From the NCBI GenBank assembly GCA_003427395.1, contig BFEA01000703.1:236888-294225 (forward strand): DNA of 57,338 nt, read 5' to 3'. The position numbers and the translations under genes are program-made. Of the stretch, positions 43,109-54,914 are shown piece by piece; within the stretch, counting starts at the first letter, position 1, and each line of letters begins with the position of its first letter. Below the pieces are notes generated by a model. It was not told the origin of the DNA. It was given only the letters and a program-made list of their open reading frames with translations, and did not search any database. This stretch comes from Chara braunii. Taxonomy: Eukaryota > Streptophyta > Charophyceae > Charales > Characeae.

Positions 43109-43529
43109 GTACCCTACGAGAGTACCGGATTAACTTTGCTCTGTTACGTTTGAAGAAGTGTACCCTACGGGAGTACCAGATCAACTGACTGTTGTTAAGT
43201 TGAAGAAGTGTACCCCACGGGAGTACCGGATCAATGGGTTTTTGTTAACGAATGAAGGACTGTACTTCACGAAAGTACTGGATCAAATGACTTTTGTTAA
43301 GTTTGAAGAAGTGTACTTCACGGAAGTACCGGATCAAATGACTTCTATTAGACTGAAGGAGTGTACTTCACGGAAATACCGGATCAATTTGATTTCATTA
43401 AACTGAAGGAATGTACTTCACGGAAGTACCGGATCAATTTGATTTCGTTAAATTGAAGAAATGTACTTCACGGAAGTACCAGATCAATTTGATTTTGTTA
43501 AACTGAAGGAATGTACTTCATGGAAGTAC
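43109..43529. repeat. Nine-unit, 50-bp-period array of GTACTTCACGGAAGTAC hairpins
   Basis: Hairpins start at 43109, 43160, 43210, 43262, 43313, 43363, 43413, 43463 and 43513, spaced 50-52 bp. The core is GTACTTC-ACG-GAAGTAC, with early units reading GTACCCTACGGGAGTAC, a paired change on both arms. The ~33 bp between (GGATCAA-TTGA..TT.GTTAA) also repeats, so this is a tandem repeat and not a CRISPR. Outer TTGA/TCAA can extend the stem. Confidence 0.9.
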
Positions 43530-43716
43530 CAAATTACTTCCTAGTCATAGCCTGTAATGTAATGAGGGGACTGCACGGCAGCCTCTCGTCACCAACACCT
43601 CAATCAAACAAACATTTCACCAATTTGTTACCTTAGTCAAATGAATGGTAGGGTAACTTCGCACGGCGAGCACCCCATCATCCAGTTTTAGTAGACTCAT
43701 ACAAGCGATGCGACGA

Positions 43717-44194
43717 CCCTAAGAGAGCCTCCATCACACCGCTTTGTCTTTCAAACCCTGACAGACTTGGTAACTTTTCGTTTCTTCCTAAGTTCCTTTC
43801 TTTTATCAAGCAAAATTCTTACTTCAGACATACGTTCATTCACCCTTTCTGAACATCCATCCATACATGCGGTCCAGTAGAGAGTTGTAGTCAGTAAGGG
43901 ATACGAGAAAGGATTGAAGCATGCGTACCTCAAAGTCTGTCTCTTATACACATCTAGATGTGTATAAGAGACAGCCCTAAGAGAGCCTCCATCACACCGC
44001 TTTGTCTTTCAAACCCTGACAGACTTGGTAACTTTTCGTTTCTTCCTAAGTTCCTTTCTTTTATCAAGCAAAATTCTTACTTCAGACATACGTTCATTCA
44101 CCCTTTCTGAACATCCATCCATACATGCGGTCCAGTAGAGAGTTGTAGTCAGTAAGGGATACGAGAAAGGATTGAAGCATGCGTACCTCAAAGT
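43717..44194. other. 220-bp duplication created by a mate-pair join (artefact)
   Basis: 43717-43936 and 43975-44194 appear identical and are separated by precisely the 38-bp Nextera junction. This is best read as one genomic locus written twice. Confidence 0.95.
43937..43974. other. Nextera mate-pair junction adapter left in the assembly
   Basis: CTGTCTCTTATACACATCT followed immediately by its reverse complement: two Tn5 mosaic ends in the arrangement of the mate-pair circularisation junction. It is not biological sequence. Confidence 0.98.
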
Positions 44195-45440
44195 TCCCTG
44201 CCTCCAGAGTTCCTCCTAAACTCCGGCAGAGCTCCCGCAATCGCCATGTTGTCTGTTTGTTTGAGTATCCTTTTTCATAGAGTAGACTTCCTATTCAAAA
44301 ATATCATATCTTTTCAGGTAAGTGTGAAAGCAAAAGGAAGTAAGGGGATTAGTTTACAGGAGAATGGGGAAGGATGGACGAGGCAGGCACCATCACACAG
44401 TGACGATGTCTCTCTCCTCTCCAATGCCCCATACTCCTCAAATCTGATCCTCCCTACTTCTTTCGATATCAATCAGTCAATCAAAGACCCACAAGATGAT
44501 GCTTAAGAATGAAACGATCATAATAATAACTTCCGAAAAATACAGAGAAGAGAGAATCGAAGAGACCAGGTCAAAGGAGAGGGGAGAAGAGTGGAGGAGG
44601 AAGGTACCACCACATGGTGACGGTGTTCCTTCCTTTTTAGCGTCCTGCCCTTTCTTCTTTCCTGTTTCATGATGCTCGATATCAGAAATAATCCCTACTT
44701 AATATTCAGTAAAATAATCATAATAATAATAAACAAAGATAATAACAATAATAATTGCACGAGATATGATTGTGAATGTCACATAGAAACTCAAGTTGCG
44801 AATCCAGCGGCTGCCTGAGCTAACCATGCATGAGTATAAAGTACAAGTGCATCGAGTATCCATCAAATAGAGCAATACAATAGTAATGAGCCAACGTCCA
44901 GGCCTGCAGGCCACACCAACGCAGCATCCAGAGTTGCTTTCTTTATCTGGCGCACAGCGCCCAGCCTACTCTACCGTACTATCCTACATTGCAGTTGGTT
45001 CACACAACCGGATCACTCCGGTTCACATGTTTGCCCATACCATCGACGACCTCTCTTTCATGTACTAGGTACGTATCTCATCACCCTCCATCAGACCTTG
45101 ATCATCCCACACAATGCCTTACTCCTGAAGATCACCTGATCATCCGCTGCACCCCCTGGCGCCCAGCAGCCCGGTCATGGCCGCCTACGCCCCACTACCC
45201 CGTTTTGTATGTAGGTGCCTAGGCACAATCTCTCGTGGCCTGGGCCAACTGTTCGGTGCAGCTTGGCGAGGTTTGAGCATTCACTCAACCAACTGATGTG
45301 CTGCAGGTGCCTTAATACCCACATACGAAAATGTCGAATTGGGTCTGTGATGAATAGTCAGGTCCGCCTTCAGTTAGGGTGGGCATTTTGCTTGCTGGGG
45401 CCTTGGCTCAAAACAAAACGCGATGTCTGATAGGCCACTT
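44195..45440. other. Stretch with a diverged duplicated palindrome
   Basis: GGCACCATCACACAGTGACG (44387) and GGTACCACCACATGGTGACG (44604) are the centres of two related ~150-bp copies, the second forming a hairpin (GGAAGGTACC...GTTCCTTCC). A/T triplets lie at 44705-44755. No gene seen. Confidence 0.5.
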
Positions 45441-45461
45441 GAGGGCTGGACCCTCACAATA

Positions 45462-45540
45462 GTAATAATAATAATAATAACACTAATAATAATAATAACA
45501 ATTACTAATAATAATAATAATAACAATAATAGTAATAATA
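45462..45540. repeat. (TAA)n triplet repeat
   Basis: AATAAT/TAACAA triplets over ~80 bp with interruptions. Confidence 0.9.
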
Positions 45541-45979
45541 TTCCAAGGAATGTAAGCAATAACGAAATTCAGCAATCAATCAGCATCACTCATGCAACAC
45601 CGGATAGTCATGACCCTGAACCAATAGCAAGGTTGCGTCACGAGTTTCACCGGATAAGAGTACACCAAGAGTTCATAGTTGACAATTGCCGAAATATTTT
45701 CATTATCATCGTCAACGAAAACCCAATGTTGACCTCCCATTTCTGGCGCTCGGCGTCCAGACTATAGCTGGGAGATCCTAACTAGCCTATACTACAGCGC
45801 CGAATGATGATGACAACAATTTTTCCCCAAAGCATGAGCATACAGCAGCCAGCTTCGCCTGCTTCCAACAACAGGTGTGCTTCCTGCATCATTCACCCCA
45901 ACACACAGATGCCACTTGTGCACAACAAACCACCCTGCGTCCCTACCTAGTTATAGGGAGGTAAGCCCTGCTATGGTTG

Positions 45980-47680
45980 CCTGTTGTCTGCCTGTTCGTC
46001 CCTGTTTGTCATTGTCTGTGTGTCTAACTACTTGTCTGCTAGTCTGTTTTCTGTTTGTCAAGGTGTCTGTGTGCCTGTTTGTTCATCTGTATCTGTTTTT
46101 CGCTATCTGTCCGATACCGTTTATCTGTCACTATATGTCCGTTCGTCACCGTTTGTCTGTATGTTCGTGCCTATCTGTCTCCCTCTCCTCTCTCTCACCG
46201 GGGACGCGACACGATCTAGTCAATTATAGTCCAGTCCAGCAAGTACCATGGGGGACTGCGTGCACCATGGGCCGATGGAAAGAAGGGCAGACCAACGAGT
46301 TACAGAAGTATATGTCAAGAGGCGGTCATCAGTCACTGATTCATTCCTGCTGAAGCCATGCGGGGGCGTTGCCTGATCGCTCGCATCTGTCTTTTTTTGC
46401 ATGTGCCTGCCTGCCTGCTCATGTCTGCTCTGTCTGTGTCAGGCTCGGTCTTGTCTCTGTCTGTTCTGTTTTACTGTCTGTCTGCCTGGTATTAGTACGT
46501 TTGTGTCTCAGTTGCCCGTCTGTTTGTTTAGCTGTACTGGTTTTGCACGTCTGACGTTATCCGTTGACCTACAACTGTCAATCGATATCCATCTTTGATA
46601 GGCTTGCCATGTCTGTCCACTCCCGTTTCTTACTCTTCTACTTTCTCTCACGTACGTACTCACCCGCACACATCTATGGGCGAGGCGGTGATCCCTTATC
46701 ATTCAAATGATCCACTGGTACTGGGCGGACTGTCTGTCTTGTTTGTATCTGTCCGCCTGTTCATTTTGTTCGTCGACCCCTATCGGTATATACCTCTGTT
46801 GATGTCCGTATGTGTCTGCTCATTGCTGTTTATACGTGTCAGTCAGCATTGTGTAGGGGTCAAGTCTGTAACCGGGGTCATTGCTATAGGATTATGAAAG
46901 GTCAAGGTCATATCTGCTACAGTCTTGAAATGTCAAGTCGTAGCTGTTGAAATTCTGAAAGGCGAGGTTATAACTGCTACAACGTCAAAAGGTCTAATCT
47001 GCAGGCTTTCGGAAGGTTTGGAAGTGGTCCGTCAAACATTGTTTATAGCAGACCCGAAGAAAGGGGGCAGGTGGTAGGGTCCACCCACGTTGAGTCAACA
47101 ATATCCAGTTTCATTCTCACTTAGTCCGGTCAGCAAGTACCATGCGAGACTGTATGTACCCAGAGTTTGTGGAACTAAGGCAGGCCAACCACGTACAGAA
47201 GTATAGATCAAGAGGCACCGCTCACCCATTCATTCATTGCTGCTTGAGCCAGGCAAGGGCATCTGCTACAGCGTCTTGTGAGAGGTGGCCTGCAGATGCC
47301 CAGACTTCTAATGGCAGATCCCTACCTAACCTATCTACTGTATCGTCAACAACTAACCGACTGTGCTCCTCCTTCCATCTGTTCGTCTAAGTTTGTCTGC
47401 CTCTGTTTGTCACGTAAACCGGCCTGTTTATCTGAGATTGTCAGTCGGTCAGTCCCTGTCTGCTTCTGTTTCGTATTGCGTTGTCTGTGTCTGTCTTCGA
47501 CCTTTATGCACTTGTCAATCTGCTCCTGTTTGCTTTCTTGTCTTATCTGACTGTTTGCATCCGCATGTATGTGCCTGCTTGTGTTGGTCTGTTTGTTTAT
47601 CTCCGCCTATCTGTAGGTCTATTTGTCTTTCTCTTTCGCCCTCTACCTCTCTCTCTGTCTATCTTTCTCCATCTCTCTTC
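45980..47680. repeat. Degenerate TCTG/TTTGTC-rich low-complexity DNA
   Basis: CTGTCTG, TTTGTCTG and CTGTTTGT words recur at 45985-46190, 46385-46560, 46725-46850 and 47370-47670. A block with CAGCAAGTACCATG and AAGTATA.ATCAAGAGGC occurs twice (46237-46335 and 47130-47235), so a larger duplication of ~900 bp underlies this. Cys/Val/Leu-rich translations are artefacts. Confidence 0.6.
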
Positions 47681-47799
47681 TCACTTTCTCTCATATACGC
47701 ACACTCTTATACTCTTTCGCTTACATACGCAAGCTCACACAGGTACGCATACTCACGCATGCACGCACACCAATGTAGAAGTATGCACTACACTGTTCT

Positions 47800-48130
47800 A
47801 GCTGTAGATTCCTTTGGCTTCGCTCATCCTACCGGTTGAAGTAACATGAGTCAGTCATGATCTTACGCACACATGCACACATACAGAACGTAGTAGTGTA
47901 TACTTTCAAGATTCAGTGGTAGGTGCTTTCGGTATTTCTCATCGTATCATCGAAAGTAGTGTGAGATTGGTCGTGCTCTTCGTCATACACATACTCACAC
48001 ACACATTCACACAACCAAATGAGTGTGATAGTGTACTTTTCCATGTTCTAGCGCTATATACCTTCATTTTAGCTCATCCTAAAGGAATTAGAGTAAGTCA
48101 GTCGCTCGTTTGGCACATTGCTTGTTTTCA
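47800..48130. repeat. ~130-bp diverged tandem repeat
   Basis: Three copies with GCTCATCCTA / TCTCATCGTA, AGTCAGTC.TG-like words and ACACA.ACTCACACAC tracts, related to the block at 49300-50040. Confidence 0.5.
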
Positions 48131-48179
48131 CGCATGCGAAGTGAGAACAAAAGCGAGTCTGTTTCTGCAAATAAATAAA

Positions 48180-48180
48180 G

Positions 48181-48251
<71 letters not shown>

Positions 48252-48252
48252 C
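48180..48252. repeat. Pure (ATA)n triplet repeat, ~24 units
   Basis: Uninterrupted AAT repeats. TTTA repeats follow at 48618-48648. Confidence 0.95.
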
Positions 48253-49300
48253 AATCATCAATAAAAAAAATAATAAATAAAACGCAAGGAAAATACGTAT
48301 GAGACCTGCTAATCGTGACTTTAAACCAAAAAGCAGAACTGCGTCACAGCATAAGCTCACAAGTGAAAATGCCGGAGGAGTCTAAACATCATCAACAAAG
48401 AACCAAATGTCAATACCCTTATCCTGATGCTCTGTGCCTTGACTACAAACGACAGACCCTATCTAGCCTATCTATAATGTCGATGGTGACATCAACGTCT
48501 TTCCGTAGTACGAGCAAATATCGGCCAATGCCGATCGCCTCAAGCACCAAGTATGCACCTCGTATCACTCATCAATCTCCATCCATACTCGCTTATTTTA
48601 CCCCTGCTGATCAGTTTTATTTATTTATTTATTTATTTATTTATTTTAATAGATAAAATAACGTTAAAACAATAATAATAAAGCCAAGACAACGAGTGAA
48701 TAAAACAAGAAACTAAATAATTATCACAAAGGGACGTATACTAACCGTCTCTTCGGCCAGGTGTCTTTATGGTCATGAGGGGTGCCTCATCCACAGGCTG
48801 AACTCTCCTCCCTCTTTCCGTAGGTAAGTCAGAGTAAGCAACTCTTACTCGATTGTCATCCTCTTCTCCTTCTTCTTCTCTTTCTCCTTCTTCTTCTTCT
48901 TTTTTCCCTTTATTTAAGTGTTTGTGTCCTCAACTCCCCTCGCGTGCATCCCCCCTTTCGTTTCTCCCTTTTTCAAATGTACTTAGCCATACTTATTGTC
49001 AGGATTAGTACTAAATAAAACAATAATGATACTAAAATAATTATAGTCATAATCATAATATTGGTAATGATATTGGAGATAACGAATGTATATATCCTAT
49101 CTTTCCGGTCTGATACATGTAGAAGAAGCACAATAGCCTTTCAAAGGGGAAAACACACGATAGTAGCGACGACCGTGGGCTTCTGAACTGGTCGGTACTA
49201 TACGATCTCTTTCCCCGTCTCAAACGTACATACACGCACACACTTATACACACATACACATAAACACACGCATATATACACGCATCGTGTAGTAGTGAAT
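48253..49300. other. Stretch without a recognised gene
   Basis: CTT/TTC-rich tract at 48862-48910; otherwise featureless. Confidence 0.35.
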
Positions 49301-50040
49301 ATTTTGGCGTTCCGGCGGAAGATTTGATCGATGCTGCTCATCTTTTCGTGAAACCAATCGCGGCCTTGGAGACCACCCGCTGCCAGATACGTTGCTCAAT
49401 GAATCGCTCGGAGTACTCACTCTCTCTTTCTTTCTCTCTCTCTCTCTTTCCACACACTCACACATTCCATCGATAAGACGAGCAAAAATGAAATGAATCT
49501 TCTGTTGAAACAGGGAAATATACACTGCCACTTTTTCGATTTGCTCGTTCTATCGATCAAAGTAGTGTGCGGCGAGTCGCGGATTGAGACTTAGCTGTTT
49601 CTCTTTCTCTCACACACACACACACATACACACCTTTCTCTCTCACACACACACACACATACACACCTTTCTCTCTCTCACACACACACACATACACACA
49701 CACCCCATCGATAGGCTGAACAAGAATGGAATGAATCTTCCAATGAAACGTGGGAAATATACACTGTCACTTTTTCGATTTGCTCATCCCACCGATCCAT
49801 GTAGCGTGCGTCGAGGTGCGGTTGGGAGACTTAGCTGTTTCTCTCTCTCTCACACACACACACACATACACACCTTTCTCTCACACACACACACACACAT
49901 ACACACACATTCCATCGATAGGATGAGCAAAAACGAAATGAATCTTCCGCTGAAACGTGGGAAATATACACTGTCACTTTTTCGATTTGCTCATCCCATC
50001 AATCCATGTAGCGTGCAGCGAGGTGCGGGTGAAATGCGCC
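49300..50040. repeat. ~210-240-bp tandem repeat, about three copies
   Basis: CTTTTTCGATTTGCTC recurs at 49531, 49769 and 49977, each preceded by AATGAATCTTC and GGGAAATATACACTG and followed by GTAG.GTGCG and a CT/CA microsatellite. Copies differ mostly in microsatellite length. Confidence 0.85.
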
Positions 50041-50371
50041 ACGCTCCTCGATCACACCGCCCCACCCGGGGCGAGGCTCGGTTGGCTGCTATCGGGGCGG
50101 GCACTGAATGTTGGCCACTCTGTTGAATGAATCCTCCTTGTCTTAAGCGGTAGGTTCATTAGTTTGTAAAAGTACTATGGAAAGGAAAAAAACGAAAAAT
50201 TAATAAAAAAAATAAAAATAAAAATAAAGAAAAGGAAACGAATCTAACTAGAAATAAAAATAAAGAAAAATAAAAGGGGAATGTATCCCAACAACTAACC
50301 ACCCGCATGAGCCAAGTGTCGGGTCTACTGTACTAGGCCAACAAATCTAACTCTAACTAACTCCCATCCTA

Positions 50372-50395
50372 AGGTCACGGGTTTGAATCCCGCCC
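50372..50395 (+). mobile_element. Isolated box-B-like T-arm sequence
   Basis: GGTCACGGGTTTGAATCCCG followed by CC is a good tRNA T-arm. No D-arm is seen at the right distance, so it is a SINE or tRNA remnant at most. Confidence 0.35.
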
Positions 50396-50429
50396 ATCTG
50401 TGGGCGCGCGAAAAAGGTAGGCCCCGCCC

Positions 50430-51240
50430 CCTATAGCTAGCAAAAGGAGCTAGCCCGGAGGCAGGTCGGCCTTGATCCTGGGATCCTCTGCGTGTCAGTC
50501 AGTACTTGTACCTACTGGGCTAGCTCCATATTCGGTTCTACTAGGAGCTAGTCTGCCCTAAGTAGAGTACAAGGCTTAGTCCAGTCAGTCCATAAGGCCT
50601 GCGGCCTACCGTAAGGGAAATTCAAACCACTGTAGGCTATCACAGCCTGTTACCGCAGGTTAGGCTCCTTTTGTCTAATCGCCCCTGCCACATGGCCGGG
50701 GCTTTTACTAATTTCTACCTATATTCTATCCTGCGGGAAGTGGTTTCCCGCCTCGCTTTTTTCGATACACTCGACGTCTGCGGACTTGAGCCGAAACAGT
50801 CATACCTCCTCAGTTGTTAATTGACTGAGAACAATCGTCGCCGCATCCCGCGTGACTCTTTTCCGTTTTGACTAACCTTCCGACCTTGTGGTCGGAGGCT
50901 TTATTTATTAACCATTTTGCAGTCTTTGCACGTGCCGGAATGACGTGCGCGGTCATTTCATCTACTAACCTCTGTCGTTTTTGCACGCTCTGTGAGCATT
51001 CAAAATTTTCAACCCTTGACTCTTGTCCGCGTGTGCCGTGTTTTGACCCTTGCGGTTACTACACTTTTATGAACATAACGGTCGAGAGGTTTACCCCAGT
51101 TTCTGTTTTTAGCCGTCTCCGTTCTAACAGTTGGTGTCGACATTGTGTCAAATGCAAAATCATGAGCGGATACCCTTGTAAGGGTATCAGCTCCGACAGT
51201 CTTCCCAGACCCCATTAAGCGACGTCCCCGTCGCTGGGAA
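50430..51240. repeat. Second hairpin-rich island
   Basis: Hairpins include GCTAGC-AAAAGGA-GCTAGC, AGGCCTGCGGCCT, GCGGGAA-GTGG-TTTCCCGC, CCGACC-TTGT-GGTCGG, GCACGT...ACGTGC, GATACCCTT-GT-AAGGGTATC and GCGACG-TCCC-CGTCGC. TTGT/TTG loops recur. No coding region recognised; it may be organelle-derived but no organellar gene proves it. Confidence 0.55.
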
Positions 51241-52780
51241 ACTAAATGCAAACAAAGACCTTATGACGCGACAAGTTGTCAAAATCCGATTTCCTGGATG
51301 AAGTTGTGGTTTGTTGTCCCTCACTGTCTCCCTTGGTGCGTCCATACTGCCAGGATTCCAACCTGGGTCTTCCACATATCCGAAAAATTGTAATACCAAA
51401 GAAAATTTACTCCATATGAATCAAAGTGGGGATACTGGATCTGTACTATAGTTACAGAGGCCACCAAATAAGATAATGATAGCCTTTCCCCTCAACTTCA
51501 GACTTTATTCGCCAGGATCTCGTTGGATGTACGAGGAGTTAGGAATCATAAATGAATCCTTTCTTTGGACGCAGGTCTCGACTTAAGTCTGCTTTTACCG
51601 TCCCACCCAATGCGAGGGGATCGGCAACCTCAGTCTCAACCCACCACAGTCGGTTGATCAGGCCTGATCTGTGGCCCACCATATTGTTACTTCGATGGTG
51701 GTACCTGTATTGGTTATGCAACACAGGATAAATTCCTCCTATCAACATATCTAGACCTGACTCTCGATCCCCCCGATATCTACCTGAACAGATACTATCA
51801 TTAGGGAGTTCCTCACCTCAAGTTTAGTCCCAGGACGTAATCGGAAGGTCCGCTGCCTGGTTATATTTGGTCAGCAGCCCACATTGGGAGTCACGTCCCA
51901 ACGATGCCGATTTTCCACCATAGGTTGGTAATTTTAAGTCCCTAAGACTGACCTCCATAAGTGGATGAGCGATGGTCATTTCAAAAATACACACATGATA
52001 TTCAATTTGATCAAATCAAAATTTTCTCCCCTCGTCAGTTGTCTTTGAATGGGTGAACAAAACCCATTGAATGAATATATGAAAGTAACAATATCAAAAA
52101 AACATCCATTCCGTTCACAACATACATTTCTCTGATTCACAGAGTTTTCTCAAATGTAAAATAACTTTGACTTTTCCATACCCCTTTTTAGGGTCCTTTT
52201 CAAAAATAACCACATAAACAAGGCATAAAGATGACTCATCATGAGTGCAAAACAACTTTTAAACTTTGCAAATCTCATTTCAGTCACTCTTGTCACTCTT
52301 GAACGCTTATGCGCTTTTCTAAGCATCCTAGTTCAAGATTTGACAACATGGACCGTACACATATCCAAAGTATACATTTCATCAACAAAAACCAAACACT
52401 GGACCAATCTCAATTGTGAAAGTGCAAAGTGTTCAAGTTCCCCATAGGTATACCTCGCAAATAACTTAGGATAAAGAAACTTAATTGAATACAAAGTATA
52501 TGTCAAACTGATCCAGACTAACGCTCAGAGTCTCGAGACAAAAAATGAATCATATGTCTAATCTATCCTCAACTACTAGAGTACAAATGCCGAGTTACAA
52601 TAATATACATGAACCCATAATCCTAGCAATTGTGAAAAACACATTCTCTGTAATGGACTGAAAAACACTCTATCTGATGTTCGCAAAAAATGTAAATATC
52701 AATATCACCTTACTACCCCCTTCTCCCTCATTCCCTAATATACAATGCCTTTCTGAAAGGAATTTCCAAATTGTTTTACT
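51241..52780. other. Stretch downstream of the gag-like ORF, no gene recognised
   Basis: In the minus-strand direction of the Ty3-like element this is where protease and RT would normally follow gag, but no such motif is seen. No LTR pair could be matched by eye with 56300-57338. Confidence 0.4.
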
Positions 52781-54892
52781 CTAATCCTCTAAGGTGAGTC
52801 CCAGCTGCTCATACAATTGAACCCTGAATCCATCCTTGGTTCTCTTAATCAGATTTCCTCTCCTATCGATGAGTCTGTTGTTCTCATCCAGGCTAACCAA
52901 CCCTTTTGCCCTATCTGTCTTAAACCCAGAACAATCATCTATCCTGTGGATTCCCTTCATGCAATACCAACATAACTTCTTTTTCTCTTCCTTTGATCTC
53001 TTTGCAGATGATGAGATATCCTGTGATCCTGCCCCGATTAACGTCTCAAGGTAGGATCTCTTCCTATTCTGTCTCACCCTGTTATCAGTCAGTGATGTTT
53101 CTTCAACATCCTTTTCAGGCAAGGTGACCATTCCTACCATCAACCCCCTGTCCTGACTGTTATCCCCAAGTCCTTTCTCACCTCCTTCCATCCTTGGGTT
53201 TTCCTTTTTGTCCTCAATCTTATTAGCATCCTCCACTTCAACCTTCTCTTGAATATCCCCTTTCGACTTTTTCAAGGCCTCTTTCACCTCTTTCTATCTT
53301 TTTTTTCACTTCTCTCTTTCCTATTTCATTTCGTTCTTTTCTGTTTCAATTGCCTTTCCTTGCTCACTGACATTGGCCTCCAACTTACCAACTTCTTTTT
53401 TCAACCTTTCCTTCTCCATCTTTTCTGTCTCCACTTCCTTACTTTTGTTGTCAAGGGCAGTGCTCAATGCCTCCACCTTCCCTTCCAGTTTTTCCCACCC
53501 AATCTTCGTTCTTTCTACCTCAGTCTTCAAACTTCCCATCTCCTTTTCCACCTTTGATCACTGCATGTCCCTTTTTTCTTCTCTCGCTCTCAACCTCTGA
53601 ATCTCCTCCAGGATCTTAGAGACATGGCTTGCTAATCCCTGTGTGAGTAGCTCTGTCTTTTCCTTCATCCTTTCCTGGAGTTCCTGAAAGGGAACTTCCA
53701 ATTCCCTTTTCCTTTCTTCTTTCACTTTTTTCAACCTACCATCTAGTTCTGCCTCACCCTCAAGGATCCATTCACAATCTTCCCTGAGTAGCTCGTGTAA
53801 CTGGATCAACCTGTCCACATCAGTTGCTAGCTTGGAACTGATCACGGTCTCAGAGAGTATTATTCTTTCCATCTTCAGGCTCCAGGGTGCGTCTGAAGAC
53901 AACTCATTTTCTTTTAACGAGATCACAGTCCGATTACTCCACTCCCTGTTTTCTTTCTCTTTTCTCTGTCTCTCTTCCTCTGTCCATCTCCTCGTGCCCC
54001 AGTCTTTTGGAGGCTCATTGGAAGTAGGCACTTCAACAGTTCCAGATGACCCTGCTCTTTCATCCTTCTCATTGTCCTTCCCCTTTCCCTTTCTTTCCTT
54101 CACCTTCTTGTCTTTTTTTTTTTTCTCTCCAGCCTTGCCACTGCCTTCCACTTCCTTATCACCATGCTCCTCCCCTTGTGTTTTGTCTTATTTCATTGAG
54201 GCATTTCCACTTTGAGCTCTGTCCTCATCATTCTCCTGTTGAGGAGCTGTGATATTCCCCCCATCCTCCTTCTGAGCTCTCCTTTCCATCCTTTCTCCTT
54301 TCTTGCCAATCCACAATCCCTGCTCTTGAAGTATCTGTTTCTTTTTCTGCCTCTGTACCTCTAAGGGATAGACCTTCCTCATTTTGACAAGGAAGCTCCC
54401 CTAGGTGTCCGACCCCTCCTTGATCTTCTTCACCGCCTCATACTCCCTTGGTGCTATCCTCCTCATCACTTGCTCCATCATCTTTCTTTCACCCCACCTC
54501 CTTTTCTCTGAGCAAAGGTTGATGTTGTCCTCGAAATCCTCCAAGTTGGTGTCATTGAAGATGATGTCATTTTCGATCTCATCTCTTGCCAAGTCCCCAT
54601 ATTTTGTCCACATACCAGCCTTGAAATCCAACTACCCCAGACAATCTAAAGCAATCTCATCAATCGCTTCGTTACACTCCCCCAACCCTGCCACCTGTTC
54701 AAGCATGGTCTGAGTACTCCACTCTCTCCTGAAGGCATACTCCTCAAATTCCCTCAGGAAAACCCTCAGATTGTCCCCTTTCTTGTAAATAGGCATCCCA
54801 TGGGGATCCTTTGTTACCAGTTGTGCCTTCTTTTGTCCTTCTTTTCCAGGAGTTGTCCTGGAGGGACCCACCATCCCTCCCTTTTGTGTCAT
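52781..54892 (-). pseudogene. gag-like ORF of a Ty3-like retrotransposon, broken by stops
   Basis: A single frame of ~703 codons starts at ATG 54892. Early residues KKGDNLRVFLREFEEYAFRR resemble a retrotransposon gag core. A charged K/E-rich coiled-coil middle (about residues 230-530) follows, then a CCHC zinc knuckle C-W-Y-C-x4-H-x4-C near residue 645. Seven in-frame stops (54632, 54401, 54188, 53558, 53321 and two between 53288 and 53320) but no frameshift interrupt it; each can be derived from a sense codon by one C-to-T or G-to-A change. Gag would bind RNA in the virus-like particle. It sits ~170 bp after the integrase end in the same frame. Confidence 0.7.
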
Positions 54893-54914
54893 GACTGCCT
54901 GTTTTCTGGGTCAT

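Larger units (their letters stand above)
41048..43740. repeat. Island of small palindromic hairpin elements in mitochondrial-type DNA
   Basis: Some two dozen hairpins with related cores lie between and around nad1 and cox3. Examples: 41048-41072 (GGAGTCGCTCCCAATGGAGT), 41106-41146, 41264-41286 (GGATAACTCACCCGGGAGTA), 42433-42468 (GGTCTTCACGGAAGCC core), 42718-42763, 42808-42861, 42993-43020 and 43563-43588. Cores fall in two groups: CTCACCCGGGAG and CTTCACGGAAG or CCCTACGGGAG. Arms differ from copy to copy but still pair. Confidence 0.75.

Noticed and set aside
43109-43529. CRISPR-like regular palindromic repeats
   Set aside because: The spacing is regular, but the intervening ~33 bp are also repeated and the context is eukaryotic with organellar genes. 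It is a tandem repeat.
45877-47839. Cys/Leu/Val-rich ORFs resembling membrane proteins
   Set aside because: They arise from degenerate TCTG/TTTG repeats in several frames at once.
49584-50126. Repetitive 180-codon ORF
   Set aside because: It is produced by the 210-240-bp tandem repeat and CA microsatellites.
50868-51218. Cys-rich 116-codon ORF as a zinc-finger protein
   Set aside because: Cysteines are irregularly spaced and the stretch overlaps the hairpin island. No family recognised.
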